Positions 6,506 through 6,825 of a stretch of DNA of 6,825 nt are shown here, in pieces (positions within the stretch are counted from its first letter, which is position 1; each line of letters opens with the position of its first letter). The notes beneath the pieces were generated by a model. That model was not told where the DNA came from. It searched no databases and saw only the letters and a program-made list of their open reading frames with translations. Position numbers and translations under genes: made by a program. The stretch lies in contig DATDOO010000234.1 of NCBI GenBank assembly GCA_035293245.1, positions 1 to 6,825 on the forward strand. The letters are read 5' to 3'. The stretch is from DATDOO01 sp035293245 (lineage in GTDB: Bacteria > Pseudomonadota > Gammaproteobacteria > Methylococcales > Methylococcaceae).

Positions 6506-6825
6506 TCACCGCTCCCCAACCATTCCCAGAGCCTTCACTACCAACCCCTCATCCAGATAAAGGCCGCCCTGGAGCAAGCGCTCGATCACCGGCTTGGCCT
6601 GGGCGATCAATCCTTTCTGTTTGGCCATCACGACAATGCCCAGCGAACCAATGACGCGAATGCTCATCGAGCTCGCGCAGCGGCGGGCTTCCAAATCATC
6701 AAGGACCACGCGGGCCGCATTCTGCCGTACCGCCAGTGAAATCACTTGGGATTCCCCGCGTCCCAAATCCCAGGCCAGTACGTCGGGATGCAATTCGGTA
6801 TCGGATGGAACTTGAAGCCGGCCCG
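6506..6825 (-). CDS. DUF3368 PIN-like protein, C-terminal 105 residues (starts outside the window)
   Basis: The frame is open from the right edge to the TGA at 6508-6506. The visible 105 residues match the DUF3368 family, PIN-fold proteins of about 150-165 residues usually paired with a small UPF0175-type antitoxin-like gene: AWDLGRGESQVISLAVRQ with the conserved acidic residue after Gly-X-Gly, VVLDDLEARR with the paired aspartates, VIGSLGIVVMAKQKGLI and the closing LYLDEGLVVKALGMVGE. A TTG at 6793 is unlikely to be the true start because the frame continues upstream with family-like sequence. The first acidic residues and any partner gene are outside the window. The role as a toxin nuclease is family-level inference. 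Its stop lies about 30 bases from the jetA remnant, in the same frame. Confidence 0.85.
   Translation of the reverse strand, partial: GRLQVPSDTELHPDVLAWDLGRGESQVISLAVRQNAARVVLDDLEARRCASSMSIRVIGSLGIVVMAKQKGLIAQAKPVIERLLQGGLYLDEGLVVKALGMVGER

Noticed and set aside
1..6825. CRISPR arrays, tRNA, rRNA or transposase genes
   Set aside because: No regularly spaced repeats, cloverleaf-like segments, rRNA-like stretches or transposase motifs were seen on either strand.

Overview
The window is a GC-rich stretch from a bacterium, probably a proteobacterium judging by codon use and the dispersed palindromic repeats; no taxonomic marker is present. Every gene I can support lies on the minus strand, so the order of transcription runs from the right edge to the left edge. 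The content is that of a defence island.

From right to left: (1) 6825-6506 is the C-terminal part of a DUF3368 (PIN-like) protein that begins outside the window. (2) 6475-6292 is a short, broken coding remnant that reads as the extreme C-terminus of the Wadjet kleisin-like subunit JetA (DUF3375-type), with an internal deletion and a frameshift. (3) 6272-6198 holds a nested palindromic element, followed by a 24-bp-period direct repeat just ahead of the next gene. (4) 6159-3334 is a 941-residue protein fusing a PHP phosphoesterase domain to an SMC/RecN-like coiled-coil ATPase (TrlF-like). (5) 3330-2077, three bases downstream, is a 417-residue protein with a Schlafen-type AlbA_2 domain and a GHKL/RecG-C-terminal-like ATPase domain. 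(6) 2008-1373 is JetB (DUF4194). (7) 1380-1, overlapping jetB by 8 bases and running off the left edge, is the N-terminal 460 residues of JetC, the SMC-like ATPase of Wadjet. A jetD gene would be expected past the left edge.

Wadjet systems are normally encoded contiguously as jetA-jetB-jetC-jetD and act as condensin-like machines that restrict plasmids. Here the order is jetA remnant, then PHP-ATPase plus AlbA_2 gene, then intact-looking jetB and jetC. The simplest reading is that a two-gene PHP-ATPase/AlbA_2 module sits between jetA and jetB, and that jetA has been lost except for its tail, with a DUF3368 gene abutting the truncation. Whether JetB-JetC still work, use a JetA from elsewhere, or are decaying cannot be told from this window. 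The PHP-ATPase/AlbA_2 pair is tightly spaced, looks intact and is the best candidate here for an incompletely described defence system.
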